From NCBI GenBank assembly GCA_016719535.1, contig JADJYX010000004.1:48875-112874 (forward strand): a DNA stretch of 64,000 bases. Reading direction: 5' to 3'. The notes below the pieces were generated by a model that did not search any database, was not told where the DNA came from, and saw nothing but the letters and a program-made list of their open reading frames with translations. The position numbers were made by a program, and so were the translations under genes. Positions 18,671 through 27,268 of the stretch are shown in pieces; the stretch's first letter is position 1, and each line of letters starts with the position of its first letter. The DNA comes from Rubrivivax sp. (lineage in GTDB: Bacteria; Pseudomonadota; Gammaproteobacteria; Burkholderiales; Burkholderiaceae_C).

Positions 18671-19789
18671 ATGGACGTGCATGCAAAGATGCCGCTGCTG
18701 GGCGGCCTGTCACCGGCGCAATTCATGCGCCGGCACTGGGAGAAGAAGCCGCTGCTGGTGCGCCAGGCCTGGCCGGGCATCCAGCCGCCGGTCACGCGGG
18801 CGCAGGTCTTCCAGCTGGCTGGCAGCGAGGACGTGGAATCGCGCCTGGTCGTGCGCAGCGGCGGTGGCTGGCAGGTGCGCCAGGGCCCGCTGCCGCGGCG
18901 CGCGCTGCCGCCGGTGGCGCAGCCGCAGTGGACGCTGCTGGTGCAGGGGCTGGATCTGCATGTCGACGCCGCGCGCGCCCTGCTGCAGCCCTTCCGCTTC
19001 ATCCCCGAGGCGCGGCTGGACGACCTGATGATCTCCTGGGCCAGCGACGGCGGCGGCGTCGGCCCGCATGTCGACGCCTACGACGTCTTCCTGCTGCAGG
19101 TGGCCGGGCGCCGGCGCTGGCGCGTGGGGCGGGTCGCCGATGCCGCGTTCATCGACGGGCTGCCGCTGAAGATCCTGCGCCGGTTCGAGCCCGAATTCGA
19201 CTGGGTGCTGGAGCCGGGCGACCTGCTCTACCTGCCGCCGCTGTGGGGCCACGACGGCATGGCCGAGGGTGAGTGCATGACCTGCTCGGTGGGTTTCCGC
19301 TCGCCCGAGGCCGAAGGCTTGGCCGGCGACCTGCTGCAGCGCCTGGCCGATGCCGAGCCCGGCCGCCGCCTGTACCGCGACCCCGGCCAGGCAGCGACCG
19401 CAGCGCCAGGGGCGGTGCCCTCGGCGCTGCTGGGCTTCGCCCGCCAGGCCGTGCAACGGCGGCTGGCAGAGCCCGGGGCGCTCGAGCGTGCGCTCGGGGA
19501 GTCGCTGACCGAGCCCAAGCCGCGCGTGTGGTTTGCCGGCCGCGACGACGCGTCGCTCGCGTCCGGCGTGCGCCTGGACCGGCGCTCGCGCATGCTCTAC
19601 GACGAGCGTCATGTCTTCATCAACGGCGAGTCGTTCCGCGCGGCCGGCCGCGATGCGCGGCTGATGAGGCAGCTGGCCGATGCGCGCACGCTGGACGCCC
19701 GCGCCTGCGCCGCCCTGAGCGCGGGCGCGCGCGATGTGGTGCAGGCCTGGCTGGAGGATGGCTGGCTGCAAGCGGGAGAAGGTGCATGA
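18671..19789 (+). CDS. JmjC/cupin-like ribosomal protein hydroxylase (RoxA/YcfD type)
   Basis: Fe(II)/2-oxoglutarate oxygenase of 372 residues resembling E. coli RoxA (YcfD), which hydroxylates an arginine of ribosomal protein L16. The metal triad is visible: His133 and Asp135 in GPHVDAYDVFLLQ, and His194 in LWGHDG. The N-terminal FMRRHWEKKPLLVR is also typical, and a C-terminal winged-helix-like region follows. The next gene starts inside the stop (ATGA), implying coupling. The L16 substrate is inferred from family. Confidence 0.88.
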   Translation: MDVHAKMPLLGGLSPAQFMRRHWEKKPLLVRQAWPGIQPPVTRAQVFQLAGSEDVESRLVVRSGGGWQVRQGPLPRRALPPVAQPQWTLLVQGLDLHVDAARALLQPFRFIPEARLDDLMISWASDGGGVGPHVDAYDVFLLQVAGRRRWRVGRVADAAFIDGLPLKILRRFEPEFDWVLEPGDLLYLPPLWGHDGMAEGECMTCSVGFRSPEAEGLAGDLLQRLADAEPGRRLYRDPGQAATAAPGAVPSALLGFARQAVQRRLAEPGALERALGESLTEPKPRVWFAGRDDASLASGVRLDRRSRMLYDERHVFINGESFRAAGRDARLMRQLADARTLDARACAALSAGARDVVQAWLEDGWLQAGEGA

Positions 19790-20304
19790 CCGACGACACA
19801 TCCGCCCCGCCGGCGCCAGGCGAGCCGCCCTCGGCACTGCGTTCGCGGGCCGACTTCCACGCCGCGCTGCGCTGGTCGCTGGGCCATGCCATCGCCAGCC
19901 GCTCGCGCCGCCTGACCTGGATGGACCCGGACTTCGCCATCTGGCCGCTCGGCGACGCCGCGCTGCTGCAGGACCTGACCACCTGGCTGAAGCTGCCGCA
20001 GCGGCGGCTGGTGCTCATCGCCCAGCGCTTCGACGCCGTGCCCCGACTGCACCCGCGCTTCGTGGCCTGGCGGCGCGACTGGTCGCATGCCATCGAGGCC
20101 TGGGCGCCGTCCGACGGCATCGATGTGCGCATGCCGACGCTGGCCATCGACGACGACCGGCTGTGCCTGCAGGTCTTCGACAGCACGCACTGGCGGGGCC
20201 GGCTCTCGTTCGACGAGCATGCGGTGCGTCAATGGCGTGACGAGATTGATGCGCTTTTGCAACGTTGCGAGGCCGCCTTTCCCGTGCACCATGTGGGACT
20301 CTAG
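19786..20304 (+). CDS. Conserved hypothetical protein coupled to the RoxA-type oxygenase
   Basis: The 172-residue soluble protein has no recognised motif, signal peptide or membrane helix. It is rich in Trp and Arg and contains FAIWPLGDAALLQDLTTWLK and FVAWRRDWSHAIEAW. Its ATG overlaps the preceding stop by four bases, so it is almost surely made together with the oxygenase. Function unknown; a role in the same ribosome-related process would be a guess. Confidence 0.75.
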   Translation: MTDDTSAPPAPGEPPSALRSRADFHAALRWSLGHAIASRSRRLTWMDPDFAIWPLGDAALLQDLTTWLKLPQRRLVLIAQRFDAVPRLHPRFVAWRRDWSHAIEAWAPSDGIDVRMPTLAIDDDRLCLQVFDSTHWRGRLSFDEHAVRQWRDEIDALLQRCEAAFPVHHVGL

Positions 20305-20323
20305 GGATTATCCTAGGTCTGGC

Positions 20324-20329
20324 TATAAT
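20324..20329 (+). promoter_or_regulatory. Possible -10 element upstream of the Ala/Pro lipoprotein
   Basis: TATAAT lies 153 bp before the lipoprotein start, in an otherwise gene-free 177-bp spacer. No good -35 hexamer is seen 17 bp upstream, so this is tentative. Confidence 0.35.
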
Positions 20330-20481
20330 GGCGGGCTAGGCAGTGGCGAGGCAAATGCCCTATGCCATGTCTTCCTGATGGGTCTCGCACGGGGTTCTTT
20401 GGCGCACTGCGCCGAAAAGTCTCGAGACGTGTCCCACGCTGACTGATCACCATCCCGCTCATTACCCTCCCGAGGACACCT

Positions 20482-20751
20482 ATGAACAAGTCGCTCCTGT
20501 TGGCTTCCCTGGTTGCTGCCGTTGCCCTGGCCGCCTGCGGCAAGAAGGAAGAGGCGCCCGCGCCCGCGCCGGCTCCCGCCGCTGCCCCGGCTCCGGCCCC
20601 GGCGCCCGTCGCCGAAGCCGCTTCGGCTGCCGCCTCCGCCGTTGCCGGCGCTGCTGACGCCGCCGCTTCCGCCGTTGCCGGCGCCGCCGCGGGTGCCGCT
20701 TCGGCCGTCGCCGGTGCAGCCGACGCCGCCGCTTCGGCCGTCAAGAAATAA
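20482..20751 (+). CDS. Small Ala/Pro-rich lipoprotein
   Basis: The 89-residue protein has a lipoprotein signal (MNKSLLLASLVAAVALAAC), with the lipidated Cys at 19. It then has KKEE, a Pro-Ala run (about 24-42), and an Ala-rich tail in which the unit AASAVAGAADAAASAVAGAA recurs. No catalytic features are seen. It is probably a periplasmic structural or spacer lipoprotein, and the tail could form an amphipathic helix. It is a single-gene transcript, with a strong terminator directly downstream. Confidence 0.8.
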   Translation: MNKSLLLASLVAAVALAACGKKEEAPAPAPAPAAAPAPAPAPVAEAASAAASAVAGAADAAASAVAGAAAGAASAVAGAADAAASAVKK

Positions 20752-20773
20752 GCCCTTCAGCGCTTGCGCAAGA

Positions 20774-20800
20774 AAGCCGCCCTCGGGCGGCTTTTTTTTA
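20774..20800 (+). terminator. Intrinsic terminator of the small lipoprotein gene
   Basis: The stem AAGCCGCC (20774-20781) pairs with GGCGGCTT (20786-20793) around a four-base loop. It is followed by a run of eight T with the stem end. It may also act from the other side for bamC, since the 3' ends face each other. Confidence 0.85.
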
Positions 20801-20829
20801 CCCTGCCCGGGGCAGGCCCTGCGCGGTGA

Positions 20830-21954
20830 TCAGCGCAACTCGCGCACCAGGCGCGACACGATGGTCTTGCCGGCCTCGCCGGTTTCGGGGGCGCCGGCGG
20901 ATGTCTGCACGGCCACCGTCGTCTTGTCGCCGGCGCCCTTGAGGTTGACGCGGTAGCGCACCGGGTCCTTGTTCGGCCCCTTGGCGCCGAACAGGCGGGC
21001 GAAGAAATTCGGCTCATCGACCGCCGCTGCCTTCGGGTCGATGTAGCGCACGAAATACAGGCCGGCGCTGCGGTCACGGTCCTCGACCGTGAAGCCGCCG
21101 CGGTCCAGCGCCAGGCCCACCCGCCGCCAGGCGCGGTCGAAAGGCTCGTCGACCTCCAGGCTGGCGCTGCCCGCCAGCGCGCGCGCGCGCGCCGGCGCCT
21201 CGGGGGCTGCGGCCACCGCCGCGCGGGCGGCGGCTTCGTCGCGTGCGCCCAGCTTCATCAGCAGCCGCGTCAGCAGTTCGGCCTCGAGCTGCGGGTCGTT
21301 GTCGCGCGGGCGCCAGCCGGTGCTGTCCTTCAGCTCGCTCGTATAGATCTCTTCCAGGCCGCGGTGGGTGACATAGATCTCGCTGCCGGCGGCGCCGCGC
21401 TCGATGCGCGTGCGGAAGCGGTCGCGCTCGCCGGTGTCGTAGACGCGGTCGATCAGCCGCCCCAGCGTCGAGCGGATGAGGTCGTTGGGCAGCTTGGCGC
21501 GGTTTTCGACCCAGTCGGTCTCCATCACGCCGGCCTGCGGGTTGTCGGTCGTCAGCCGGAAACCGCGCTCTTCCCAGAAGGCCTTGATCTCGGGGTAGAG
21601 CGCTTCGGGCGCAGCCTCGGCCACCAGCCAGCGGTGCGGCCCCTGCTTCTCGACGCGCACCTTGCCGGCGACGGCGGGCGCCACCGTCGTCATCGGGGCG
21701 CTGCCCGGCAGCAGCTGCGGCGTCTGCGGCGTGGCCGACGCGCTGATCACGCCGCCCTGCGCCGCATAGCGCGGGTCGCGCGCCAGCTGCGTCAGGTCGG
21801 GCGGCACCTCCAGCGGCCTGGTCTTCACGGCCTGGTTGCGGTAATCGACCCGGTCGCCCGCGAGAAAGCCCTCCACGGTCGAGCAGCCGGCCAGCAGCGT
21901 GGCCAGGGCCAGCACGGCACAGCGGGCAGGGGTGGCGACAAGGGGTGATTTCAC
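20830..21954 (-). CDS. bamC: Outer membrane assembly lipoprotein BamC (NlpB)
   Basis: Lipoprotein part of the BAM complex that inserts beta-barrel proteins into the outer membrane. The 374 residues start at GTG 21954 with a lipoprotein signal (lipobox LLAGC, Cys about 25). The mature N terminus VDYRNQAVKTRPLEVPPDL is the BamD-binding unstructured segment. Two BamC helix-grip domains follow. It lies downstream of dapA with 73 bp between, the same order as dapA-nlpB in enterobacteria. Confidence 0.92.
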   Translation of the reverse strand: MKSPLVATPARCAVLALATLLAGCSTVEGFLAGDRVDYRNQAVKTRPLEVPPDLTQLARDPRYAAQGGVISASATPQTPQLLPGSAPMTTVAPAVAGKVRVEKQGPHRWLVAEAAPEALYPEIKAFWEERGFRLTTDNPQAGVMETDWVENRAKLPNDLIRSTLGRLIDRVYDTGERDRFRTRIERGAAGSEIYVTHRGLEEIYTSELKDSTGWRPRDNDPQLEAELLTRLLMKLGARDEAAARAAVAAAPEAPARARALAGSASLEVDEPFDRAWRRVGLALDRGGFTVEDRDRSAGLYFVRYIDPKAAAVDEPNFFARLFGAKGPNKDPVRYRVNLKGAGDKTTVAVQTSAGAPETGEAGKTIVSRLVRELR

Positions 21955-22027
21955 GTTCGGGTTCTCCGACAGCCGGCAGGGTGCGGCTGACTTGGGATCG
22001 GGCGATGACGGGGCGGCAAAGGGGGCG

Positions 22028-22909
22028 TCAGAGCAGGCCGCCGTCGCGCAAGGCCTGCTCCACCAGGGCCTGGCCGGCGTCGGACAGCGGCAGCAGCGGC
22101 AGGCGCACATGGGCCTGGCCGCGGCCCAGGCGCTGCAGCGCCCATTTGGCGGGCGCGGGGCTGGGCTCGCAGAACAGCTGGCGGTGCAGCGCCAGCAGGC
22201 GCAGGTGGATGGCGCTGGCGCGCTTGACGTCGCCTTCGATGGCCGCCATGCACAACTCGTGCATCAGCCGCGGCGCCACGTTGGCGGTGACGCTGACATT
22301 GCCCTGGCCGCCCAGCAGCATCAGCGCGATCGCCGTGCCGTCGTCGCCCGAATAGATCGAGAAGCCCTTGGGCGCCTGCTTGATCAGCCAGGCCGCGCGC
22401 TCGATGTCGCCGGTGGCCTCCTTGATGCCGACGATGCCCGGCACCTGCGCCAGGCGCAGCACGGTGTCGTGCTGCATATCGGCCACCGTGCGGCCGGGCA
22501 CGTTGTACAGCACCACCGGCAGGTCGACGGCTTCAGCCACCGCCTTGAAGTGGCGGTAGATGCCCTCCTGCGAGGGCTTGTTGTAGTAGGGCACCACCTG
22601 CAGCGTGCAGTCGGCACCGACCTTCTTCGCATAGCGCGTGAGCTCGATCGCCTCGCTGGTGGCATTGCCGCCGGTGCCGGCCATGATGGGCACACGGCCG
22701 GCGGCATGCTCGACCGACACGCGGATGATCTCGCAGTGCTCGTCGACATTCACCGTCGGGCTCTCGCCGGTGGTGCCGACGACGCCGATGCAGTCGGTGC
22801 CTTCGGCGATGTGCCAGTCGATCAGCTGGCGCAGGCCGGCATAGTCGACGCTGCCGTCCTCGTGCATCGGCGTCACCAGCGCCACGATGCTGCCTACGAT
22901 GGGGTTCAT
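22028..22909 (-). CDS. dapA: 4-hydroxy-tetrahydrodipicolinate synthase
   Basis: Condenses pyruvate with aspartate semialdehyde, the first committed step to lysine and meso-diaminopimelate. The 293 residues include GTTGESPTVNVDEH, the catalytic tyrosine region VVPYYNKPSQEG, and the Schiff-base lysine in IVGIKEATGD. The start is set at ATG 22909 (MNPIVGSIVALVTP) because a GAGAG Shine-Dalgarno is well spaced for it; another ATG lies three codons upstream. bamC follows on the same strand. Confidence 0.96.
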   Translation of the reverse strand: MNPIVGSIVALVTPMHEDGSVDYAGLRQLIDWHIAEGTDCIGVVGTTGESPTVNVDEHCEIIRVSVEHAAGRVPIMAGTGGNATSEAIELTRYAKKVGADCTLQVVPYYNKPSQEGIYRHFKAVAEAVDLPVVLYNVPGRTVADMQHDTVLRLAQVPGIVGIKEATGDIERAAWLIKQAPKGFSIYSGDDGTAIALMLLGGQGNVSVTANVAPRLMHELCMAAIEGDVKRASAIHLRLLALHRQLFCEPSPAPAKWALQRLGRGQAHVRLPLLPLSDAGQALVEQALRDGGLL

Positions 22910-22939
22910 GCGATGCACTCTCGTGAGAAGCGGCAGATT

Positions 22940-23515
22940 TTAGCCGGCGCGCCCGATCGGGCTTTCGAGCGCGAAGCGCGCGTGTGCCGGCGGCCGGCGC
23001 GCGGCGACGATGCGCTGCACGAAGCGCGCCGGTGCGTCCAGAAAACCGTCCTCGTAGGCGACCACGCGCAGCCCGGCGCAGGCGGCCAGCAATTCGCCCG
23101 GCTGCAGCAGAAAGTCCGCGCGCGACGGCCGGCCCACCGTCTGCTGGCCGTCGGCGAAGGTCTCATAGATCAGCACGCCGCTGTCGGCCACCGCATCGAC
23201 GACGATCGGCAGCAGCGGCCGCCACAGGTAATTCGTGACGAGCACGGCATCGAAGCGGCAGCCGGCGAAGGGCCAGGGGCCGTTCTCGATGTCGGCGATC
23301 ACGATCTCGGCCAGCGCGCGCAGCGGCCCGGCAGCCGCCTCGTCGCGGTCGACGCCGGTCACGCGGTAGCCCCGTTCTGCCAGCCAGCGCAGGTGGCGGC
23401 CCGAACCGCAGGCCACGTCAAGCACCGTCGCAGCGGCGGGCAGCAGGTGGGCCCAGCGCGTCACCCAGGGCGAGGGCTCGCCGCCACCATGGCCGCCGTT
23501 CAGAAGCATGACCAT
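22940..23515 (-). CDS. SAM-dependent methyltransferase (class I)
   Basis: The 191-residue Rossmann-fold methyltransferase has motif I VLDVACGSGRHLRWLAERGY (about residues 31-50), the acidic VTGVDRDEAA and the post-motif FDAVLVTNYLWRPL. It resembles small TehB-like proteins, substrate unknown. The start at ATG 23515 lies inside the last codons of the upstream 42-codon ORF, so translation is probably coupled. A second ATG two codons on is possible. Confidence 0.85.
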   Translation of the reverse strand: MVMLLNGGHGGGEPSPWVTRWAHLLPAAATVLDVACGSGRHLRWLAERGYRVTGVDRDEAAAGPLRALAEIVIADIENGPWPFAGCRFDAVLVTNYLWRPLLPIVVDAVADSGVLIYETFADGQQTVGRPSRADFLLQPGELLAACAGLRVVAYEDGFLDAPARFVQRIVAARRPPAHARFALESPIGRAG

Positions 23516-23628
23516 GCGCGCGTTGCCAGGTCGACCGCCAGTTGCGGGTTCAGATAGGCCGCGAAGACCGCACCCAGCGCCAGCAGTGCCAGCGCCCACA
23601 GCAGCAGCGAACGGGCTGCGGGCTTCAT
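23500..23628 (-). CDS. 42-residue single-helix membrane micro-protein
   Basis: The short ORF starts with MKPAARSLLLWALALLALG, with a membrane helix at about 7-25, and ends AVDLATRAWSCF. It starts in the MFS stop codon (ATGA) and its last 16 bases overlap the methyltransferase start, a chain of three coupled genes. The Lys/Arg-flanked helix and the WSCF end look conserved rather than random. I recall similar short ORFs after transporters in related genomes, but cannot verify. Too short for many gene finders. Confidence 0.6.
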   Translation of the reverse strand: MKPAARSLLLWALALLALGAVFAAYLNPQLAVDLATRAWSCF

Positions 23629-24845
23629 GCCGGTTGCGGCGCGGGCCGCGCAATGGCGCCTTCGCGCACCGGCAGGTTGGCCAGCATGGCCAGCACACTC
23701 AGGGCCACGGCCAGCCACCACACGACCGCATAGCTGCCCGTGGCGTCGTACAGCCGCCCGCCCAGCCAGACGCCGGCAAAGCTGCCCAGCTGGTGGCTGA
23801 GGAAGACGAAGCCCCCCAGCATCGACATGTACTGCACGCCGAAGATCTGCGCCACGATGGCATTGGTGGGCGGCACGGTCGACAGCCACAGCAAGCCGAT
23901 CACCGCCGAGAACAGGTAGACGCTCCACGGTGTGAGCGGTGCCAGCACGAAGAGCGTGATCGCCACGCCGCGCAGCGCATAGATGGCGGCCAGGATGTAG
24001 CGCTTGGCCAGCCGCTGGCCCAGCACGCCGACGGCATAGGTGCCGAAGACATTGAACAGGCCGATCAGCGCCAGCGACGTGGTGGCGACCTCGGGCGTCA
24101 GCCCCTGGTCCTTCAGGTAGCTCGGCATGTGCACGCCGATGAAGACGACCTGGAAGCCGCAGACGAAGTAGCCGGCGGTCAGCCAGCGGAAGCTGGGGTA
24201 GGCAAAGGCTTCGCGCAGCGCGGCGCGCACGGTCTGCCTGGGGCCGCTGCCGATGGCTGCATGAGGCGGCTCGCGCAGGCCCAGCGCCAGCGGCGCGATG
24301 GCCAGCGCGGCGCAGCCCAGCACGATCAGCGCCGTCTGCCAGCCCAGGCTGCCGATCAGGCTGCTTTCCACCGGCACCATCAGGAATTGGCCGAAGGAGC
24401 CGGCGGCCGCCGTGATGCCCATCGCCCACGACCGCTTCTCGGGCGCCACGTTGCGCGCGATCACGCCGTAGATCACCGCATAGGTGGTGCCCGACTGCGC
24501 CATGCCCAGCAGCAGGCCGGCGCTGCCGGCCAGCCCCGCGCCGGTGGTGGCCATCGCCATCGTCACCAGGCCGCCGGCATAGAGCACGGCGCCCACCACC
24601 AGCACGCGGAAGGCGCCGAAGCGGTCGGCCCACATGCCGGCCACCGGCCCGGCCAGGCCCCAGGCCAGGTTCTGGATGGCCAGCGCAAAGGCAAAGGTCT
24701 CGCGCGACCAGCCACGGTCGGTGGTCATCGGCTGCAGAAACAGGCCGAAGCCGTGGCGGATGCCCATCGACAGCGTGACGATGGCGGCGCCGCAGATCAG
24801 CACCTGAGACATCGACAGCCGCGGGGCCGTGGAAGCGGGTTTCAT
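23625..24845 (-). CDS. MFS transporter (OFA/CynX-like)
   Basis: The 406-residue, 12-helix major facilitator protein begins near SQVLICGAAIVTLSMGIRHGFGLFLQPM. The intracellular loop GPVAGMWADRFGAFRVLVVG between helices 2 and 3 is the MFS signature, and a second copy (VGVLGQRLAKRYI) lies after helix 8. Its family is typical of organic-anion or monocarboxylate transport; substrate unknown. ATG 24845 was chosen because upstream in-frame sequence is non-membrane and overlaps the dadA promoter. It is divergent from dadA, but no functional link is proven. Confidence 0.88.
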   Translation of the reverse strand: MKPASTAPRLSMSQVLICGAAIVTLSMGIRHGFGLFLQPMTTDRGWSRETFAFALAIQNLAWGLAGPVAGMWADRFGAFRVLVVGAVLYAGGLVTMAMATTGAGLAGSAGLLLGMAQSGTTYAVIYGVIARNVAPEKRSWAMGITAAAGSFGQFLMVPVESSLIGSLGWQTALIVLGCAALAIAPLALGLREPPHAAIGSGPRQTVRAALREAFAYPSFRWLTAGYFVCGFQVVFIGVHMPSYLKDQGLTPEVATTSLALIGLFNVFGTYAVGVLGQRLAKRYILAAIYALRGVAITLFVLAPLTPWSVYLFSAVIGLLWLSTVPPTNAIVAQIFGVQYMSMLGGFVFLSHQLGSFAGVWLGGRLYDATGSYAVVWWLAVALSVLAMLANLPVREGAIARPAPQPA

Positions 24846-24922
24846 CCGGGGATTGTCCTGGAAATCGCCCCAAGCTGTCGGCGGGCTGCTGGCCAGAATC
24901 TGCGTCCAACGGGGAGCGCGCG

Positions 24923-26197
24923 ATGAAGGTGCTGGTGCTGGGCGGCGGGGTGATCGGGGTGACGACGGCGTATGAGCTGGCACGCGCCGGCCACGAGGTG
25001 GAACTGGTCGACCGCCAGCCCGGGCCGGCGCTGGAAACCAGCTTTGCCAATGCCGGCGAGGTGTCGCCCGGCTACAGCGCACCCTGGGCCGGTCCGGGCG
25101 TGCCGATCAAGGCCATCAAGTGGATGCTGATGCGGCACAGCCCGCTGGTCATCTGGCCGCTGCTGGACCCCGACCTGTGGCGCTGGGCCGCTGCGCTGCT
25201 GGCCAACTGCACCGAACGCGCCTATGCGCTGAACAAGAGCCGCATGGTGCCGATCGCCGAATACAGCCGCGACTGCCTGAAGGCCTTGCGCGCCGAGACC
25301 GGCATCGCCTACGACGACCGCGCGCAGGGCACGCTGCAGCTGTTCCGCACGCAGGCGCAGCTGGATGGCATCGCCAAGGACGTGGAGGTGCTGCGCCAGT
25401 ACGGCGTGCCCTTCGAGGTGCTGGACCGCGACGGCTTCTGCCGCGTGGAGCCGGCGCTGAAGATCACGCAGCACAAATTCGTCGGCGCGCTGCGCCTGCC
25501 GGGCGACGAGACCGGCGACTGCTTTCTCTTCAGCACCCGCCTGGCCGAGATGGGCGCGCAGCTGGGCGTGCGCTACCGCTGGAATACCGCCATCCAGGCC
25601 CTGGGTGCCGAGGGCAACCGCATCACCGCCGTGCGCACCAGTGCCGGTGACCTGCGGGCCGACGCCGTGGTGCTGGCGCTGGGCAGCCACAGCCCGCAGC
25701 TGCTGAAGCCGCTGGGCATCCGCATCCCGGTCTATCCGGTCAAGGGCTATTCGATCACGGTGCCGATCACCGATGCCAGCGCGGCACCCGAATCGACCAT
25801 CATGGACGAGACGCACAAGGTGGCGGTGACGCGCCTGGGCGACCGCATCCGCGTCGGCGGCACGGCGGAGCTGGCCGGCTACAGCAACCTGCTGCGCGAG
25901 CCGCGCCGGCGCACGCTGGAGCATGTGGTGACCGACCTCTTCCCGCGCGGCGGCGATGTGAGCAAGGCCAGCTTCTGGTGCGGCCTGCGCCCGATGACGC
26001 CCGACGGCACGCCGATCGTCGGGCCCACGCCCTACGCCAACCTCTATCTGGGCACCGGCCACGGCACGCTGGGCTGGACGATGGCCGCGGGCACCGGCCG
26101 CGTGCTGGCCGACCTGATCTCGGGGCGGCAGCCGGAGATATCGCTCGACGGGCTGACGATGGCGCGGTATGGACGGGGTGGTGTCCTGAACGCTTGA
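24923..26197 (+). CDS. dadA: D-amino acid dehydrogenase small subunit
   Basis: FAD enzyme of the inner membrane face that oxidatively deaminates D-amino acids, D-alanine in particular. The 424 residues start with the dinucleotide fold VLVLGGGVIGVTTAYELARAG. Then come VDRQPGPALETSFANAG, PVKGYSITVPI and the C-terminal GHGTLGWTMAAGTGR FAD segment. Complete and intact. TA genes start 48 bp downstream, and a diverged 38-codon fragment of a second dadA lies at 27946-28059. Confidence 0.95.
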   Translation: MKVLVLGGGVIGVTTAYELARAGHEVELVDRQPGPALETSFANAGEVSPGYSAPWAGPGVPIKAIKWMLMRHSPLVIWPLLDPDLWRWAAALLANCTERAYALNKSRMVPIAEYSRDCLKALRAETGIAYDDRAQGTLQLFRTQAQLDGIAKDVEVLRQYGVPFEVLDRDGFCRVEPALKITQHKFVGALRLPGDETGDCFLFSTRLAEMGAQLGVRYRWNTAIQALGAEGNRITAVRTSAGDLRADAVVLALGSHSPQLLKPLGIRIPVYPVKGYSITVPITDASAAPESTIMDETHKVAVTRLGDRIRVGGTAELAGYSNLLREPRRRTLEHVVTDLFPRGGDVSKASFWCGLRPMTPDGTPIVGPTPYANLYLGTGHGTLGWTMAAGTGRVLADLISGRQPEISLDGLTMARYGRGGVLNA

Positions 26198-26245
26198 GCG
26201 CGTTCGGCCGAAGCTTCGCGTGTCGATTTTGTGGGGCCTCACGAG

Positions 26246-26548
26246 TCAGCCGTCGCCTGGGCGCGTTTGCCAGTAGCCAGGGCGCCTTTTGTGCGGCGAG
26301 ACTGCGACAACGAGCAGTTCGGTATCCGTAGCGCGGTAGACGATGCTGAAAGGGAAGCCCTTAACCAGCATGCTGCGAGTTGAGGAAGGTGAGGGAGCGC
26401 CACCAAGAGGGTGGCGAGATGCGCGCTCTACTGCGGCTTCGACAGCCACCTGGAATCGAACTCCGGTGCCGTCACGCGCGGCGGAGTAGTACTCGACTTC
26501 ATGCAGGAGTTCGGCCTCGGCCGCAGGTAAGAAGCGAACTGCTCTCAC
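26246..26548 (-). CDS. RelE/ParE-family toxin
   Basis: The 100-residue protein is of the type II toxin superfamily. It starts VRFLPAAEAELLHEVEYYS, has the conserved central strand STRSMLVKGFPFSIVYRA and ends LLVVAVSPHKRRPGYWQTR, all typical of ParE/RelE. Its ATG overlaps the antitoxin stop by four bases, so the pair is coupled antitoxin first. Whether it cleaves mRNA (RelE) or attacks gyrase (ParE) cannot be read from sequence. Confidence 0.88.
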   Translation of the reverse strand: MRAVRFLPAAEAELLHEVEYYSAARDGTGVRFQVAVEAAVERASRHPLGGAPSPSSTRSMLVKGFPFSIVYRATDTELLVVAVSPHKRRPGYWQTRPGDG

Positions 26549-26775
26549 CGAGCAATCGCTCTGGCCTTCGCGAACACCTCTTCCCCAGAGAGGGCAACAA
26601 CTTCGCCGCGGTCGTACGCAGCCAAGCGCCGAGCGATCTCAGCGTCCCACTCCGAATCCAGTTCCCGGGAGGCTGGCTCGTTCAGCGACTCGAGCAGCGC
26701 ATCCACAAGATTTTCGCGCTCCTTCGGTGGTAGTTGCCTACCCTTCAAGGCAAGTTCAGCCGCGGTCTCGGGCAT
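26545..26775 (-). CDS. Antitoxin of the RelE/ParE pair (addiction module component family)
   Basis: The 76-residue acidic, helical protein contains LALKGRQLPPKERENLVDALLESL, followed by ELDSEWDAEIARRLAAYDRGEV. This is the pattern of the small unstable-antitoxin family (often annotated as addiction module protein) that partners RelE/ParE toxins. It overlaps the toxin start. Local G+C is lower than in dadA, in keeping with transfer. Confidence 0.85.
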   Translation of the reverse strand: MPETAAELALKGRQLPPKERENLVDALLESLNEPASRELDSEWDAEIARRLAAYDRGEVVALSGEEVFAKARAIAR

Positions 26776-26950
26776 CTTGGACTCCTGTACGAATCGCCAG
26801 TGTACTTCGGGGCAGCTGGCGCCTTGCCATTGCCTTGTTCCTTGTGACGGCTAACGCAGAGGTAGCCGGGCGACGACGGGTGGACGCCGTGCCCGAAGCT
26901 GACACGGCATGCCAGGTGCGATGCCGTTGATGCTGCGGTTGAACGACCTG

Positions 26951-27268
26951 TCAGGCCACACTCGCGTCCCGAAACGCCCGCAGTACAGCGTTGATTCGCG
27001 TCTGATAGCCCGGACCTTGAGCCTTGAACCACTCGATCACGTCTTGATCGATTCGAAGCGAAATCAGTTCCTTGTTGGGCACTGACTCGAGGCCACGGCG
27101 AACGATGCCGCGCACCACGCGTGCAGGATCGAATTCAGGATGCTCCGCAGTGGGAGCGGCCTTGCTCTCGCCATTCATCAAGCGACTCCAGTCAGTCTTG
27201 GACTTCATGGAAGCAGAGGCGCGCTTCGCGGGAGGTCGCTTTGCGGAAGGAGATGACACGGATTTCAT
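26951..27268 (-). CDS. brnA: BrnA-family antitoxin
   Basis: The 105-residue protein has a Lys/Ser-rich N terminus, TDWSRLMN near residue 26, and a ribbon-helix-helix end (LISLRIDQDVIEWFKAQGPGYQTRINAVLRAF) typical of BrnA. BrnA neutralises the RNase BrnT and represses the operon. The reading start is uncertain. ATG 27268 overlaps brnT by 77 bases, and an internal ATG at 27208 would cut this to 17. The partner gene is interrupted, so this may be an orphan antitoxin. Confidence 0.82.
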   Translation of the reverse strand: MKSVSSPSAKRPPAKRASASMKSKTDWSRLMNGESKAAPTAEHPEFDPARVVRGIVRRGLESVPNKELISLRIDQDVIEWFKAQGPGYQTRINAVLRAFRDASVA

